Shown here: one piece after another, positions 28,931 to 37,695 of the stretch
Position numbering within the stretch: position 1 is the first letter of the stretch
Layout: each line of letters begins with the position of its first letter
Origin: an uncultured Acidovorax sp.
Lineage (GTDB): Bacteria; Pseudomonadota; Gammaproteobacteria; Burkholderiales; Burkholderiaceae_C
Reading direction: 5' to 3'
NCBI GenBank assembly: GCA_913774955.1
Contig: CAJYKV010000030.1
Location: 117,194-181,193 of the forward strand
Length of the DNA: 64,000 nt
Program-made: the position numbers and the translations under genes
The notes under the pieces: model-generated
What the model was told of the DNA's origin: nothing
Databases searched by the model: none
Seen by the model: the letters and a program-made list of their open reading frames with translations, nothing else

Positions 28931-30178
28931 TCAGGCCTGTGGAGCCCTCGGCTTGCGCGCCGGAATCCACAGGCCCAGCAGCGCCGCCGCCGCGAGCGAC
29001 AGCAGCCCGGTGACGGCGATGCCGCCCGCCAGCGATGCGGTCGCCACCAGCGCCGACAGCAGCGCCGGCCCGCAGGAGCCGCCCAGGTCCGACAGAAAGC
29101 GCCACACCGCGAGAAAGTAGGGCCGGCCATGCCGCGGCGCGAAATCCGCGCCCAGCGTCATGATCAGGCCCGAGCCGATGCCGTTGCCGAAACCGATCGC
29201 GGTCGCGGCGATCAGCAGCGTCACGAAGCCGCCCGTGAACGGCATCGCGAGCAGCGCCACGCCGATGATCGCCATCGACGGCACGGCCACCCAGCGGCGG
29301 CCCTTCAAGTCCATCACGCGGCCGGCCGGGTAGAACAGCAGCATCTCGATGCCGCCGGCGATGCCGTAGATCACCGACGTGACCGCGGGCGCCAGCAGCA
29401 GGTGGTCCGCCCAGAGCGGAATCACCGCCTGGCGGGACGCGCGCACCGCGCTCACGAGCGCCACGCCCAGCCCGAGGGTGAGGAACACCTTGCGGTGGTC
29501 CGCCACGATGGAGCGCAGGCTGACGGGTGCCGGAGCGGCCGCGCCCTCGGGGTGCGGCGGCGCCTGCAGGTCCGGCAGGCGCGCGCCGATCGCCGCGGCC
29601 GCCAGCACGCCCGCGATACCGACGGCGAATGCGGCCTGCAGCCCGAAGGCATGCACCGCCGCCGCCGAGAGGAAGGGCCCGATGAACATGCCGATGCGCA
29701 TCACGCCGCCCAGGGTCGACAGCGCCCGCGCCCGGTAGGCGGGCGGCACCGCCTCGGTCAGGTAGCTCTGCCGTGCGAGGTTGTAGACGGCCTGCGACAT
29801 GCCGACCATGGAGCAGCCGATCGCCAGCGGCACCACGCCGGGCAGCAGCACGGCCAGGGCCATGCCCAGCGCGCTCCACACCCCGGCCGCGACGATCGCC
29901 CAGCGTTCGCCCCAGCGGATCGTGATCACCGAGGCGGGAATGTTGTTGAGCAGCGATCCCAGCCCGATCAGCGTCACCACGAAGGCCGCCATCGGTACCG
30001 AGGCGCCCAGGTCCCGCGCCAGCAGCGGAACGATCGGCAGGATCGCGCCCTCGCCCACCCCGAACAGCAGCGACGGCCCGAAGGCCGGCAGGGCGATCCG
30101 GCGCCACGAGAACGCGGCGTCGCCGCCAGCGGCGGAAGGGGTGTCGGGGGTGGAAGAAGAAGAATCGGTCATGGGCAT
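28931..30178 (-). CDS. major facilitator superfamily transporter
   Basis: A 415-residue secondary transporter with about twelve hydrophobic segments. The first half includes FGPSLLFGVGEGAILPIVPLLARDLG, and the second half begins at about residue 225 after a Pro/Ala-rich cytoplasmic loop. MFS motif A-like residues are weak, which is common for drug-efflux-like members. Substrate is unknown. ATG 30178 (MPMTD) and ATG 30172 (MTD) are both possible starts and neither has a strong ribosome-binding site. It is divergent from the sulfate-assimilation cluster. Confidence 0.88.
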   Translation of the reverse strand: MPMTDSSSSTPDTPSAAGGDAAFSWRRIALPAFGPSLLFGVGEGAILPIVPLLARDLGASVPMAAFVVTLIGLGSLLNNIPASVITIRWGERWAIVAAGVWSALGMALAVLLPGVVPLAIGCSMVGMSQAVYNLARQSYLTEAVPPAYRARALSTLGGVMRIGMFIGPFLSAAAVHAFGLQAAFAVGIAGVLAAAAIGARLPDLQAPPHPEGAAAPAPVSLRSIVADHRKVFLTLGLGVALVSAVRASRQAVIPLWADHLLLAPAVTSVIYGIAGGIEMLLFYPAGRVMDLKGRRWVAVPSMAIIGVALLAMPFTGGFVTLLIAATAIGFGNGIGSGLIMTLGADFAPRHGRPYFLAVWRFLSDLGGSCGPALLSALVATASLAGGIAVTGLLSLAAAALLGLWIPARKPRAPQA

Positions 30179-30283
30179 GCAGCGATGGCGGGGGACGAGG
30201 CCCCCCGCCGACGATACGCGAAGCGCGGGTGCGTTGCCGTCCGCGCGCCGGGATGGAGCAACGGCGGGGCCCGCTCCACCGGC

Positions 30284-30353
30284 TCATATACATATATCGA
30301 TATACATGAAGGAATAAACAATAGTTTGAAACCATAAGGCGTAACCCTACAGT
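30284..30353 (+). promoter_or_regulatory. AT-rich promoter region of the TauE-cysI cluster
   Basis: A conspicuous AT-rich stretch precedes the cluster. It holds a perfect 12-base palindrome TATATCGATATA (30293-30304). A TTGAAA (30326-30331) and TACAGT (30348-30353), separated by 16 bases, could serve as -35 and -10 elements, giving a transcript that starts very close to the ATG at 30362. CysB-type control would fit the genes downstream. Confidence 0.45.
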
Positions 30354-30361
30354 CATGGCCT

Positions 30362-31165
30362 ATGCACGACTTGGCGTTCGTTTTTGCGGGATTCGCGGTG
30401 GGCCTGATCGTCGGCCTCACCGGGGTCGGTGGCGGCTCGCTGATGACGCCCGTGCTGATCTTTTTCTTCGGCGTGAAGCCGCACCTCGCCATCGGCACCG
30501 ATTTGCTGTTCGCGGCGTTCACCAAGATGGGCGGCACCGTGAGCCTCGCCCGGCAGCGCCTCGTGCCCTGGCGCGTCGTGGCCCTGCTGTGCGCGGGCAG
30601 CCTGCCCGCCTCCATCGCTGCCCTCTGGGCCCTGCGCGCCATCGGCCCGGCAAGCGCCGTGGCGCAGCAGATCATGACCACCACGCTGGGCGGCGCGCTG
30701 CTGCTCACCGCGGCGGCGACCCTCTACAAGGCCTTCGTGTTTTCGCCCGCGCGGCAGGCGGCCGAACGCGCCGCCCGCCAGAGCCAGGGCGAGCGGGCCG
30801 ACCGGCCCCGCCACTGGAGCCTGCCGGTGCTGCTGGGTGCGCTGATCGGCACGCTGGTCACCTTCACCTCCGTGGGCGCCGGCGCGATCGGCGTCACGGT
30901 GCTGCTGGTGCTCTTCCCCCTGCTGCCGCTGCCGCGCGTGGTGGCGGCGGACATCGCCTACGCCGTGCCGCTGACGCTGGTGGCGGGCCTGGGCCATGCC
31001 ACCCTCGGCTCCGTGGACTGGCCGCTTCTCGCACAATTGCTGGCGGGCTCGCTGCCGGGCATCTGGCTCGGCTCGCGGCTCGTCACCCGTGCGCCGGAGC
31101 GGCTGATCCGCTCCGCCCTTTCCGTGCTGCTCGCCTGGGCGGGCGCCAAACTGATTCTGATCTGA
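30362..31165 (+). CDS. TauE/SafE (TSUP) family sulfur-anion transporter
   Basis: A 267-residue membrane protein with about eight transmembrane helices in two homologous halves. The family motif GLTGVGGGSLMTPVLIFFFGV opens the first half and LVTFTSVGAGAIGVTVLLVL the second. TSUP proteins export or import sulfite, sulfoacetate and similar anions. As first gene of the cysI-cysD-cysN cluster it probably moves a sulfur oxyanion, for example removing toxic sulfite. The direction of transport cannot be told. ATG 30362 gives the usual short N-terminus, and an ATG at 30355 is in another frame. Confidence 0.9.
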   Translation: MHDLAFVFAGFAVGLIVGLTGVGGGSLMTPVLIFFFGVKPHLAIGTDLLFAAFTKMGGTVSLARQRLVPWRVVALLCAGSLPASIAALWALRAIGPASAVAQQIMTTTLGGALLLTAAATLYKAFVFSPARQAAERAARQSQGERADRPRHWSLPVLLGALIGTLVTFTSVGAGAIGVTVLLVLFPLLPLPRVVAADIAYAVPLTLVAGLGHATLGSVDWPLLAQLLAGSLPGIWLGSRLVTRAPERLIRSALSVLLAWAGAKLILI

Positions 31166-31191
31166 GTGCGCCCCGAGCGCACCGCCCCACC

Positions 31192-33042
31192 ATGTACCAA
31201 TACACAGAATTCGACCAACAGTTCATCCGCCAGCGCGCGGACCAGTACCGCGACCAACTGGAGCGCTTCCAGGCCGGCAAGCTCTCCGGCGACGAGTTCA
31301 AGCCGCTGCGCCTGCAGAACGGCTGGTACGTGCAGCGCTACGCGCCGATGCTGCGCGTGGCCGTGCCCTACGGCGAGCTTTCCAGCGGCCAGCTGCGCGT
31401 GCTGGCCCGCATCGCCCGCGACTACGACGTGCCCGAGGCCTCTCTGCTGGCCGAAGCGCAGGCCACGCAGGAAAAGCTCGGCGACATCCCGCTCGCCGAC
31501 GGCCGCCGCATCGGCACGCGCCTGAAGTACGGCTACGGCCACTTCACCACGCGCACCAACGTGCAGTACAACTGGATTCCGCTCGACAAGAGCGCGGAGG
31601 TGATGGACCTGCTGGCCTCCGTGCACATGCACGGCATCCAGACCAGCGGCAACTGCATCCGCAACATCACCAGCGATGCGCTCGCGGGCATCGCCGCCGA
31701 CGAGATCGCCGATCCGCGGCCCTTCGCAGAGATCCTGCGCCAGTGGAGCACGCTGCATCCCGAATTCGCGTTCCTGCCGCGCAAATTCAAGGTATCCCTC
31801 AACGGCGCCCGGGAAGACCGCGCGGCCCTGGGCTGGTACGACGTGGGCCTGCAGCTCGTGAAGAACGAGGCCGGCGAACTGGGCTTCCAGGTGCGCGTGG
31901 GCGGCGGCATGGGCCGCACACCGGTCATCAGCCCGGTGGTCCGCGAGTTCCTGCCCTGGAACCAGCTCATGAACTACCTCGAGGCCGTGATCCGCGTCTA
32001 CAACCGCTACGGCCGCCGCGACAACCTCTGGAAGGCGCGCATCAAGATCCTCGTGAAGTCCGAAGGCCAGACCTACGTGGACCAGGTGGAGGAGGAATTC
32101 CGCCAGATCGTCGAGGTCGAGGGCGGGCCCCACACCATCACGCAGGCCGAATACGACCGCGTGGCCGCCTGCTTCCATGACCCGGTGCCCGACCTGGGCG
32201 GCGCGGACGCCGAGAGCCAGACGCTGTCGCTGCTGCGCGCGGCCGCCGAGGGCGACCAGGGCTTCGGCCGCTGGCTCACGCGCAACGTGCTGCCGCACCG
32301 CCACCCGCTGCTGCGCGCCGTGGTGCTGTCGTTCAAGCGCGTGGGCTACGCGCCCGGCGACGCCACGGCCGACCAGATGGACGCGGCCGCCGACCTCGCC
32401 GACCGCTATTCGAGCGGCGAGGCCCGCGTGACGCACGAACAGAACCTGCTGCTGCCCTGGGTGCGCGCCGACCAGCTGCCCGCGCTCTACGAAGAGGCGC
32501 GCGCGCTGGGCCTGGCCCAGCCCAACATCGGCCTGCTGACCGACATGATCGCCTGCCCGGGCGGCGACTTCTGCTCGCTCGCCAACGCCCGCTCGCTGCC
32601 GATCGCCGAAGCCATCACCGAGCGCTATCAGGACCTGGACGAGCTCTGGGACCTGGGCGAGATCGACCTGCACATCAGCGGCTGCATCAACTCCTGCGGC
32701 CACCACCACAGCGGCCACATCGGCATCCTGGGCGTCGACAAGGACGGCAAGGAGTGGTACCAGATCACGCTGGGCGGGGCCGACGGCACCGACCTGTCGG
32801 GCGCGGCCGTGCCCGGCAAGATCATCGGGCCGTCGTTCAGCGCGGCCGAGGTGCCGGGCGTGATCGAAGCCCTGCTCGCCACCTACCGCGAGCACCGTCA
32901 GCCCCTGTCGCCCGAAGCGGCCGGCAGCGCGCGCGGCCAGAAGCACGAGCACTTCATCGACACGGTGCGCCGCGTCGGCATCGAGCCCTTCAAGGCCGCA
33001 GCGAACGCCGCGCGGCATCCGTCCGAGGCCGTGTCCGCCTGA
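31192..33042 (+). CDS. cysI: sulfite/nitrite reductase haemoprotein (CysI type)
   Basis: Reduces sulfite to sulfide with six electrons using coupled sirohaem and 4Fe-4S. The 616-residue protein has the two-fold ferredoxin-like/sirohaem layout: RTNVQYNWIPL and SGNCIRNIT in the first half, and the cluster ligands C-x5-C in ACPGGDFCSLANAR and C-x3-C in SGCINSCGHHHSGHIG near the C-terminus. The C-terminal tail of about 60 residues is Ala-rich. No CysJ flavoprotein is nearby. The ferredoxin and ferredoxin-NADP reductase genes downstream (36.1-37.5 kb) suggest ferredoxin as donor. Given the context, sulfite rather than nitrite is the likely substrate. Confidence 0.92.
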   Translation: MYQYTEFDQQFIRQRADQYRDQLERFQAGKLSGDEFKPLRLQNGWYVQRYAPMLRVAVPYGELSSGQLRVLARIARDYDVPEASLLAEAQATQEKLGDIPLADGRRIGTRLKYGYGHFTTRTNVQYNWIPLDKSAEVMDLLASVHMHGIQTSGNCIRNITSDALAGIAADEIADPRPFAEILRQWSTLHPEFAFLPRKFKVSLNGAREDRAALGWYDVGLQLVKNEAGELGFQVRVGGGMGRTPVISPVVREFLPWNQLMNYLEAVIRVYNRYGRRDNLWKARIKILVKSEGQTYVDQVEEEFRQIVEVEGGPHTITQAEYDRVAACFHDPVPDLGGADAESQTLSLLRAAAEGDQGFGRWLTRNVLPHRHPLLRAVVLSFKRVGYAPGDATADQMDAAADLADRYSSGEARVTHEQNLLLPWVRADQLPALYEEARALGLAQPNIGLLTDMIACPGGDFCSLANARSLPIAEAITERYQDLDELWDLGEIDLHISGCINSCGHHHSGHIGILGVDKDGKEWYQITLGGADGTDLSGAAVPGKIIGPSFSAAEVPGVIEALLATYREHRQPLSPEAAGSARGQKHEHFIDTVRRVGIEPFKAAANAARHPSEAVSA

Positions 33043-33074
33043 GCCCGCATCCGTCCCCGACCGAGACCAGCCCC

Positions 33075-33455
33075 ATGAAAATCATCGCTTCCCACGACCA
33101 CACGGCGGCGCCCGCCGGCCAGACCGTGCTCGAGATGCCGAACGACGCCGACCCCCTCGTGCAGGATTTGGCCGGCATCGACCGCATCGACCTGCACTTC
33201 CCGAAGTTCACCGACGGCCGCGCGTTCAGCCAGGCCCGCCTGCTGCGCCAGCGCCGCCGGTTCCAGGGCGAAATCCGCGCCACGGGCGACGTGCTGATCG
33301 ACCAGCTCGTGCAGATGGCGCGCTGCGGCTTCGACGTGGCCGTGCTGCGCGAAGGTGTGGACCTCGCCGACGCGCAGCGCCAGTTCGACCGCTTCCATGC
33401 CTTCTACCAGGGCGACGTCGCCCACCCGCTGCCGCATTTCCGGGACGCCGCCTGA
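33075..33455 (+). CDS. DUF934 family protein of the sulfate-assimilation cluster
   Basis: A 126-residue protein that regularly follows cysI in beta- and gammaproteobacteria and is listed as DUF934 or putative oxidoreductase. The conserved core reads DRIDLHFPKFTDGRAFSQARLLRQR and DVLIDQLVQMARCGFD. No cofactor motif is visible and its biochemical role is unknown. It may support CysI assembly or electron supply. It lies 32 bases behind cysI and 40 bases before cysD, where a cysH gene would often stand in related clusters. Confidence 0.88.
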   Translation: MKIIASHDHTAAPAGQTVLEMPNDADPLVQDLAGIDRIDLHFPKFTDGRAFSQARLLRQRRRFQGEIRATGDVLIDQLVQMARCGFDVAVLREGVDLADAQRQFDRFHAFYQGDVAHPLPHFRDAA

Positions 33456-33495
33456 CGCGCCGCCGCACACGAGAACCGACAGAGAGACCGATCGC

Positions 33496-34428
33496 ATGAA
33501 CGCCCGCACCGAACCCCACGTGCTCAGCCAGCTCAGCAACCGCCACCTCGACGCGCTGGAGGAAGAGACCATCTTCATCCTGCGCGAGGTGGCCGCCGCC
33601 TTCGAACGCCCCGCCCTGCTGTTTTCGGGCGGCAAGGATTCGCTGGTGATGCTCAAGTGCGCCGAGAAGGCCTTCGGCGCCGGGCGCATTCCCTATCCGC
33701 TGCTGATGATCGACACGGGCCACAACTTCCCGGAGGTCACGGACTTCCGCGACTTCCGCGCGAAGGAACTGGGCGCCGAACTGATCGTGCGCAGCGTGGA
33801 GGACTCGATGGCGCGCGGCACGGTGCGGCTGGCGCACCCGGGCGAGAGCCGCAACGTGCACCAGTCGGTGACGCTCCTGGAGGCGATCGAGGAATTCCGC
33901 TTCGACGCGCTGATCGGCGGCGCCCGCCGCGACGAGGAGAAGGCCCGCGCCAAGGAGCGCATCTTCTCGCACCGCGACAGCTTCGGCCAGTGGCAACCGA
34001 AGGCGCAGCGTCCCGAGCTGTGGACGCTGTTCAACACGCGGCTTGCACCGGGCGAGCACTTCCGCGTGTTCCCGATCAGCAACTGGACCGAGCTGGACGT
34101 GTGGCAGTACATCGACCGCGAGCAGATCGCCCTGCCCTCGCTCTACTACACCCACAAGCGCCAGGTGGTCGAACGCAAGGGCCTGCTGGTGCCGGTGACG
34201 GAGCTCACCCCGCCGCGCGAGGGCGAGACGGTGGAAACGCGCGACGTGCGCTTCCGCACCGTGGGCGACATCACATGCACCTGCCCGGTGGAAAGCCCCG
34301 CCGCCACCGCCGCCGACATCGTCATCGAGACGCTGGCGGCCGACGTGAGCGAACGTGGCGCGACGCGCATGGACGACAAGACGTCCGACGCCTCCATGGA
34401 AAAGCGCAAAAAGGACGGATATTTTTGA
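33496..34428 (+). CDS. cysD: sulfate adenylyltransferase small subunit
   Basis: CysD with CysN makes adenosine 5'-phosphosulfate (APS) from sulfate and ATP. The 310-residue protein has the PP-loop FSGGKDSLVML, the segment DTGHNFPEVTDFRDF, RRDEEKARAKERIFSHRD and the C-terminal basic tail ending KRKKDGYF, all typical of CysD. ATG 33496 follows the AGAGAGACC region and gives the family N-terminus. cysN follows only after 162 bases that contain a hairpin-rich repeat element, unusual for genes of two subunits of one enzyme. Confidence 0.96.
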   Translation: MNARTEPHVLSQLSNRHLDALEEETIFILREVAAAFERPALLFSGGKDSLVMLKCAEKAFGAGRIPYPLLMIDTGHNFPEVTDFRDFRAKELGAELIVRSVEDSMARGTVRLAHPGESRNVHQSVTLLEAIEEFRFDALIGGARRDEEKARAKERIFSHRDSFGQWQPKAQRPELWTLFNTRLAPGEHFRVFPISNWTELDVWQYIDREQIALPSLYYTHKRQVVERKGLLVPVTELTPPREGETVETRDVRFRTVGDITCTCPVESPAATAADIVIETLAADVSERGATRMDDKTSDASMEKRKKDGYF

Positions 34429-34430
34429 AG

Positions 34431-34552
34431 GCATCCCCCTGAGGCGCTGCGCGCCTTCCCCCTTCTCTCGCCGGGCTGCTCCCGGCGGGAAGGGGGACAC
34501 CGCCAGTGCGGCGGGGCGGCCCTTGCACGGCGGTTCTCGCCTGGGCCGCGTC
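34431..34552. repeat. hairpin-rich intergenic repeat element between cysD and cysN
   Basis: The cysD-cysN gap holds nested inverted repeats: GGCGC-TGC-GCGCC (34443-34455), then TCCCCCTTC paired with GAAGGGGGA (34457-34465 / 34489-34497) enclosing CGCCGGG-N5-CCCGGCG (34469-34487). A GC-rich tail with CCGCCAG and CGGCGG motifs follows. The layout resembles a dispersed intergenic element that I recall from Comamonadaceae genomes. Only one copy is present in this window, so its repeat nature is from memory and not shown here. Confidence 0.6.
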
Positions 34553-34590
34553 CATTTTTAACGCCCCGCGTGGGCGACTGAAAGAGTTGG

Positions 34591-35967
34591 ATGACAAACA
34601 CGACTGATTCGATGGCAGCCAAGGCAGCCACGGCCACTTCGGCAGGCCGGGACGAACACGAAGCGGCGCTGCGCTTCATCACCTGCGGCAGCGTGGACGA
34701 CGGCAAGAGCACGCTGATCGGACGCCTGCTGGTGGACAGCCGCGCGGTGCTGCAGGACCATCTCGCGGGCGTGACGCGCGGCGGCGAGACCGACCTGGCG
34801 CTGCTGACGGATGGCCTCTCGGCCGAGCGCGAGCAGGGCATCACGATCGACGTGGCCTACCGGTATTTCGCCACCGAGACGCGCAAGTTCATCATCGGCG
34901 ATGCGCCGGGCCACGAGCAGTACACGCGCAACATGGTGACGGCCGCCTCCAGCGCCGATGCGGCCGTGGTGCTGGTCGATGCCACCAAGCTCGACTGGCG
35001 CGACCCGCAGCTCACCCTGCTGCCGCAGACGCGCCGCCACTCGCTGCTGGTGCACCTGCTGCGCGTGCATTCGCTGGTGTTCGCCGTGAACAAGCTCGAC
35101 GCCGTGGACGACCCGGCACTGGCGCTGCGCCACATCCAGGGCGCGCTGGAGACCTTCGCCCGCGCCGCCGGCATCGCCGTGCGCGCCACGGTGCCCGTCT
35201 CCGCGCTCAAGGGCTGGAACGTGGTGGATGCGAAGCCCGGCTGGTGCGGCTACGAAGGCCCCAGCCTGCTGCGGATCCTGGAGCAATTGCCGCACACGCC
35301 CGCCGACACGGGCCTGGCGCTCGCCTTCCCGGTGCAGTGGGTCGAGAAATTCTCGTCCTCGGCCGACACCAGCCAGGGCCGCCGCGTGTTCTGGGGCCGC
35401 GTAGCCGCCGGGCAGGTGGCACCGGGCACGGCCGTGCAGATCTTCCCGAGCGGGCAGCTCGCCCAGGTGGCCCAGGTGCTGGACCATGCGCGCAGGCCCA
35501 AGGATGTGCCCGCGGGCACGAGCGCCGGCATCGTGCTGGACCGCGAGGTGGACGTCTCGCGCGGCGACTGGATACTGGCCGCTCCGGCCCCGACCCCGGC
35601 CGCGTCCGCCGCGGCGGACGATTTCGACACACCGGTCGCCGTGCCCGCCTGGCCCGCACGCCGCGAACTGCGCGCCACCGTGGCCTGGATGGACGACGAG
35701 CCGCTGGTGGCGGGCCGCGTCTACTGGGCGCTGCACGGCCACCGCTGGGTCAAGGCCAAGGTGCAGCGCGTGGTGCACCGCCTCAACATCCACACCCTGG
35801 CGGAGGAAGAAGCAACGCAGCTCGAACCCAATGCCATCGGCCACGTCGACCTGCTGCTGCAGGAAGCCCTGCCCGCCGCGCCGTTCACGCAGGCCCGCGT
35901 GCTGGGCTCGCTGATCCTGGTGGATACGGCGAGCCACCGCACCGCCGCGGCCGTGCTCGTGAACTGA
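34591..35967 (+). CDS. cysN: sulfate adenylyltransferase large subunit (GTPase)
   Basis: CysN uses GTP hydrolysis to drive APS formation by CysD. The 458-residue translation-factor-like GTPase has the P-loop GSVDDGKSTLIGRLL, switch II GDAPGHEQYTRNM and the guanine motif NKLD. It ends in the beta-barrel domains without any fused CysC (APS kinase) domain. The lack of APS kinase here suggests reduction directly from APS, which is common in betaproteobacteria, but the reductase gene cysH is not in the window. Confidence 0.96.
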   Translation: MTNTTDSMAAKAATATSAGRDEHEAALRFITCGSVDDGKSTLIGRLLVDSRAVLQDHLAGVTRGGETDLALLTDGLSAEREQGITIDVAYRYFATETRKFIIGDAPGHEQYTRNMVTAASSADAAVVLVDATKLDWRDPQLTLLPQTRRHSLLVHLLRVHSLVFAVNKLDAVDDPALALRHIQGALETFARAAGIAVRATVPVSALKGWNVVDAKPGWCGYEGPSLLRILEQLPHTPADTGLALAFPVQWVEKFSSSADTSQGRRVFWGRVAAGQVAPGTAVQIFPSGQLAQVAQVLDHARRPKDVPAGTSAGIVLDREVDVSRGDWILAAPAPTPAASAAADDFDTPVAVPAWPARRELRATVAWMDDEPLVAGRVYWALHGHRWVKAKVQRVVHRLNIHTLAEEEATQLEPNAIGHVDLLLQEALPAAPFTQARVLGSLILVDTASHRTAAAVLVN

Positions 35968-36077
35968 TCCGGACCGGCCCCGCCGCCTCTTCCTGCGACA
36001 GCGCAAGGGGCGGCGGGCGCCTCCGGCCCGATCCGCCCTAAAATTGCGGGTTACCCCCGACCCAAAGACTGCCTCTC

Positions 36078-36401
36078 ATGACTCACGTCGTCTCCGAAAA
36101 CTGCATCAAGTGCAAGTACACCGATTGCGTGGACGTGTGCCCCGTGGACTGCTTCCGCGAGGGCCCGAACTTCCTGGTGATCGACCCCGACGAGTGCATC
36201 GACTGCGCCGTGTGCATTCCCGAGTGCCCGGCCAATGCGATCTACGCCGAGGAAGACCTGCCCGCCGACCAGCTGGCCTTCATCAAGCTCAACGCCGAGC
36301 TCGCTCCGCAATGGAAGAGCATCACCAAGCGCAAGGCCTCGCTGCCCGATGCCGACGAGTGGAACGGCAAGCCCGGCAAGGTCGCCGACCTGATCCGCTG
36401 A
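36078..36401 (+). CDS. fdxA: seven-iron ferredoxin (3Fe-4S/4Fe-4S)
   Basis: A 107-residue electron carrier of the FdxA type. Two cluster-binding stretches are seen: [18 protein letters not shown] near the N-terminus, and [12 protein letters not shown] at about residues 39-50. They are followed by a C-terminal extension ([20 protein letters not shown]) typical of proteobacterial FdxA. A ferredoxin-NADP reductase gene follows after three bases, so NADPH to ferredoxin to CysI is a plausible electron path. Confidence 0.95.
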   Translation: MTHVVSENCIKCKYTDCVDVCPVDCFREGPNFLVIDPDECIDCAVCIPECPANAIYAEEDLPADQLAFIKLNAELAPQWKSITKRKASLPDADEWNGKPGKVADLIR

Positions 36402-36404
36402 AGA

Positions 36405-37496
36405 ATGAAGACATCCCCCCGAGCAACCAAAGCCGATGCCGTGGTCATCGGCGCGGGGCCCGTGGGGCTCTTCCAGGTCTTCCAGCTCGGCCTGCAGGGC
36501 ATCGCCGCCCACGTGATCGACGCCCTGCCCCACGTCGGCGGCCAGTGCGCCGAGCTCTACGCCGACAAACCCATCTACGACATTCCGGGCGTGCCCGTGT
36601 GCACCGGCCGCGAGCTGGTGGACCTGCTGGCCCGGCAGATCGCGCCGTTCGCTCCGCAGCTGCACCTCTCCCAGCGCGTCGAGACGCTGCAGCCAAGCCC
36701 CGATGGCGGCTTCCTGCTGTCCACGGATGCCGGCACGGCGCTGCACGCACGCACCGTGTTCATCGCCGCGGGCGTGGGCGCCTTCGTGCCGCGCACGCTC
36801 AAGATCGACGGCATCGAACGCTTTCACGGCACCCAGGTGTTCCACCACGACGCGCCGGCCGGCACCGCCGGCCGCCATGTGGTGGTGCACGGCGGGGAGG
36901 ACACGGCCGTGGCGCGCGCCATCGCCTGCGCCGAACCCGGCCCGCAGTCCGCCGCGAGCGTGTCGCTGCTCTACCGCCGCGATGCCTTCCAGGCGCCGCC
37001 GGAAGCGCTCGCCCGGCTGCAGGCCCTGCGCGCGGAAGGCCGCATCCGCGTGGTGGTGGGCCAGGCCACGGGCATCGAGGACACGGGGGCGGCGCAGGGC
37101 ACGGACTCCATCCCGCCGCGGCTGTCCGCGCTGCGCGTTCTCGCGCCCGATGGAACCGAGCAGCGCCTGCCCACGGACGTGCTGCTGTTGTGCCTCGGCG
37201 TGTCCCCGCGCCTCGGGCCGATCGCCGATTGGGGCCTGGTGCTGGAGCGCAAGCAGCTGGTGGTGGATACGGCGACGTTCTCCGCCGGCGTGCCGGGCCT
37301 GTATGCGGTGGGCGACATCAACACCTACCCCGGCAAGCGCAAACTCATCCTCTGCGGCTTCCACGAAGCCACGCTGGCCGCTTTCGCTGCGGCCGAGCAC
37401 CTGGCGGGCGCCCCGGTCGCGCTCCAGTACACGACCACCAGCAGCCGCCTGCACGAGCGGCTCGGCGTGGCCCCGGCCCGGCCGGCCGCGGGCTGA
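36405..37496 (+). CDS. ferredoxin-NADP reductase, thioredoxin-reductase type
   Basis: A 363-residue flavoprotein of the type 2 FNR family. The FAD-binding [17 protein letters not shown] lies near the N-terminus, followed by the family hallmark [18 protein letters not shown]. An NADPH-binding Rossmann half begins at about residue 155 ([15 protein letters not shown]), and the C-terminal FAD motif is [22 protein letters not shown]. The redox Cys pair of thioredoxin reductase is absent, as expected for FNR. It is separated from fdxA by three bases, so both are surely co-expressed. A large inverted repeat lies behind it. Confidence 0.93.
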   Translation: MKTSPRATKADAVVIGAGPVGLFQVFQLGLQGIAAHVIDALPHVGGQCAELYADKPIYDIPGVPVCTGRELVDLLARQIAPFAPQLHLSQRVETLQPSPDGGFLLSTDAGTALHARTVFIAAGVGAFVPRTLKIDGIERFHGTQVFHHDAPAGTAGRHVVVHGGEDTAVARAIACAEPGPQSAASVSLLYRRDAFQAPPEALARLQALRAEGRIRVVVGQATGIEDTGAAQGTDSIPPRLSALRVLAPDGTEQRLPTDVLLLCLGVSPRLGPIADWGLVLERKQLVVDTATFSAGVPGLYAVGDINTYPGKRKLILCGFHEATLAAFAAAEHLAGAPVALQYTTTSSRLHERLGVAPARPAAG

Positions 37497-37550
37497 CGGC
37501 CGCGGGCTGGCGGCTGACGCCGCGGCGGGCGGGAGGGTCGCCAGAAGGCG

Positions 37551-37586
37551 AAATCCCCCTGCAGTCCGAGGTCCGCAGGGGGATTT
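37551..37586 (+). terminator. long inverted repeat, probable terminator behind the FNR gene
   Basis: AAATCCCCCTGC and GCAGGGGGATTT form a perfect 12-bp stem around a 12-base loop, about 55 bases after the FNR stop. The stem ends in AT pairs but lacks a long T run, so it may act as a weak bidirectional terminator or an RNA-stabilising hairpin. The remaining bases to 37695 hold no gene. A short AT-rich stretch lies at 37625-37650. Confidence 0.6.
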
Positions 37587-37695
37587 GCTGCCCCGCGCCA
37601 TCCCCCTCCCAGAGGTGGCGCGGATTCTTCTTATTTTTGTTATAGAGGCGATGGACTCGCTTCTCCTCCTGGCCTCTCGGCCATGTCGTCATTGA

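Noticed and set aside
30355..31191. Upstream extension of the cysI frame across the TauE/SafE gene
   Set aside because: The real protein starts at MYQYTEFDQQF (31192). The extension overlaps the membrane-transporter gene and has no recognisable sequence.
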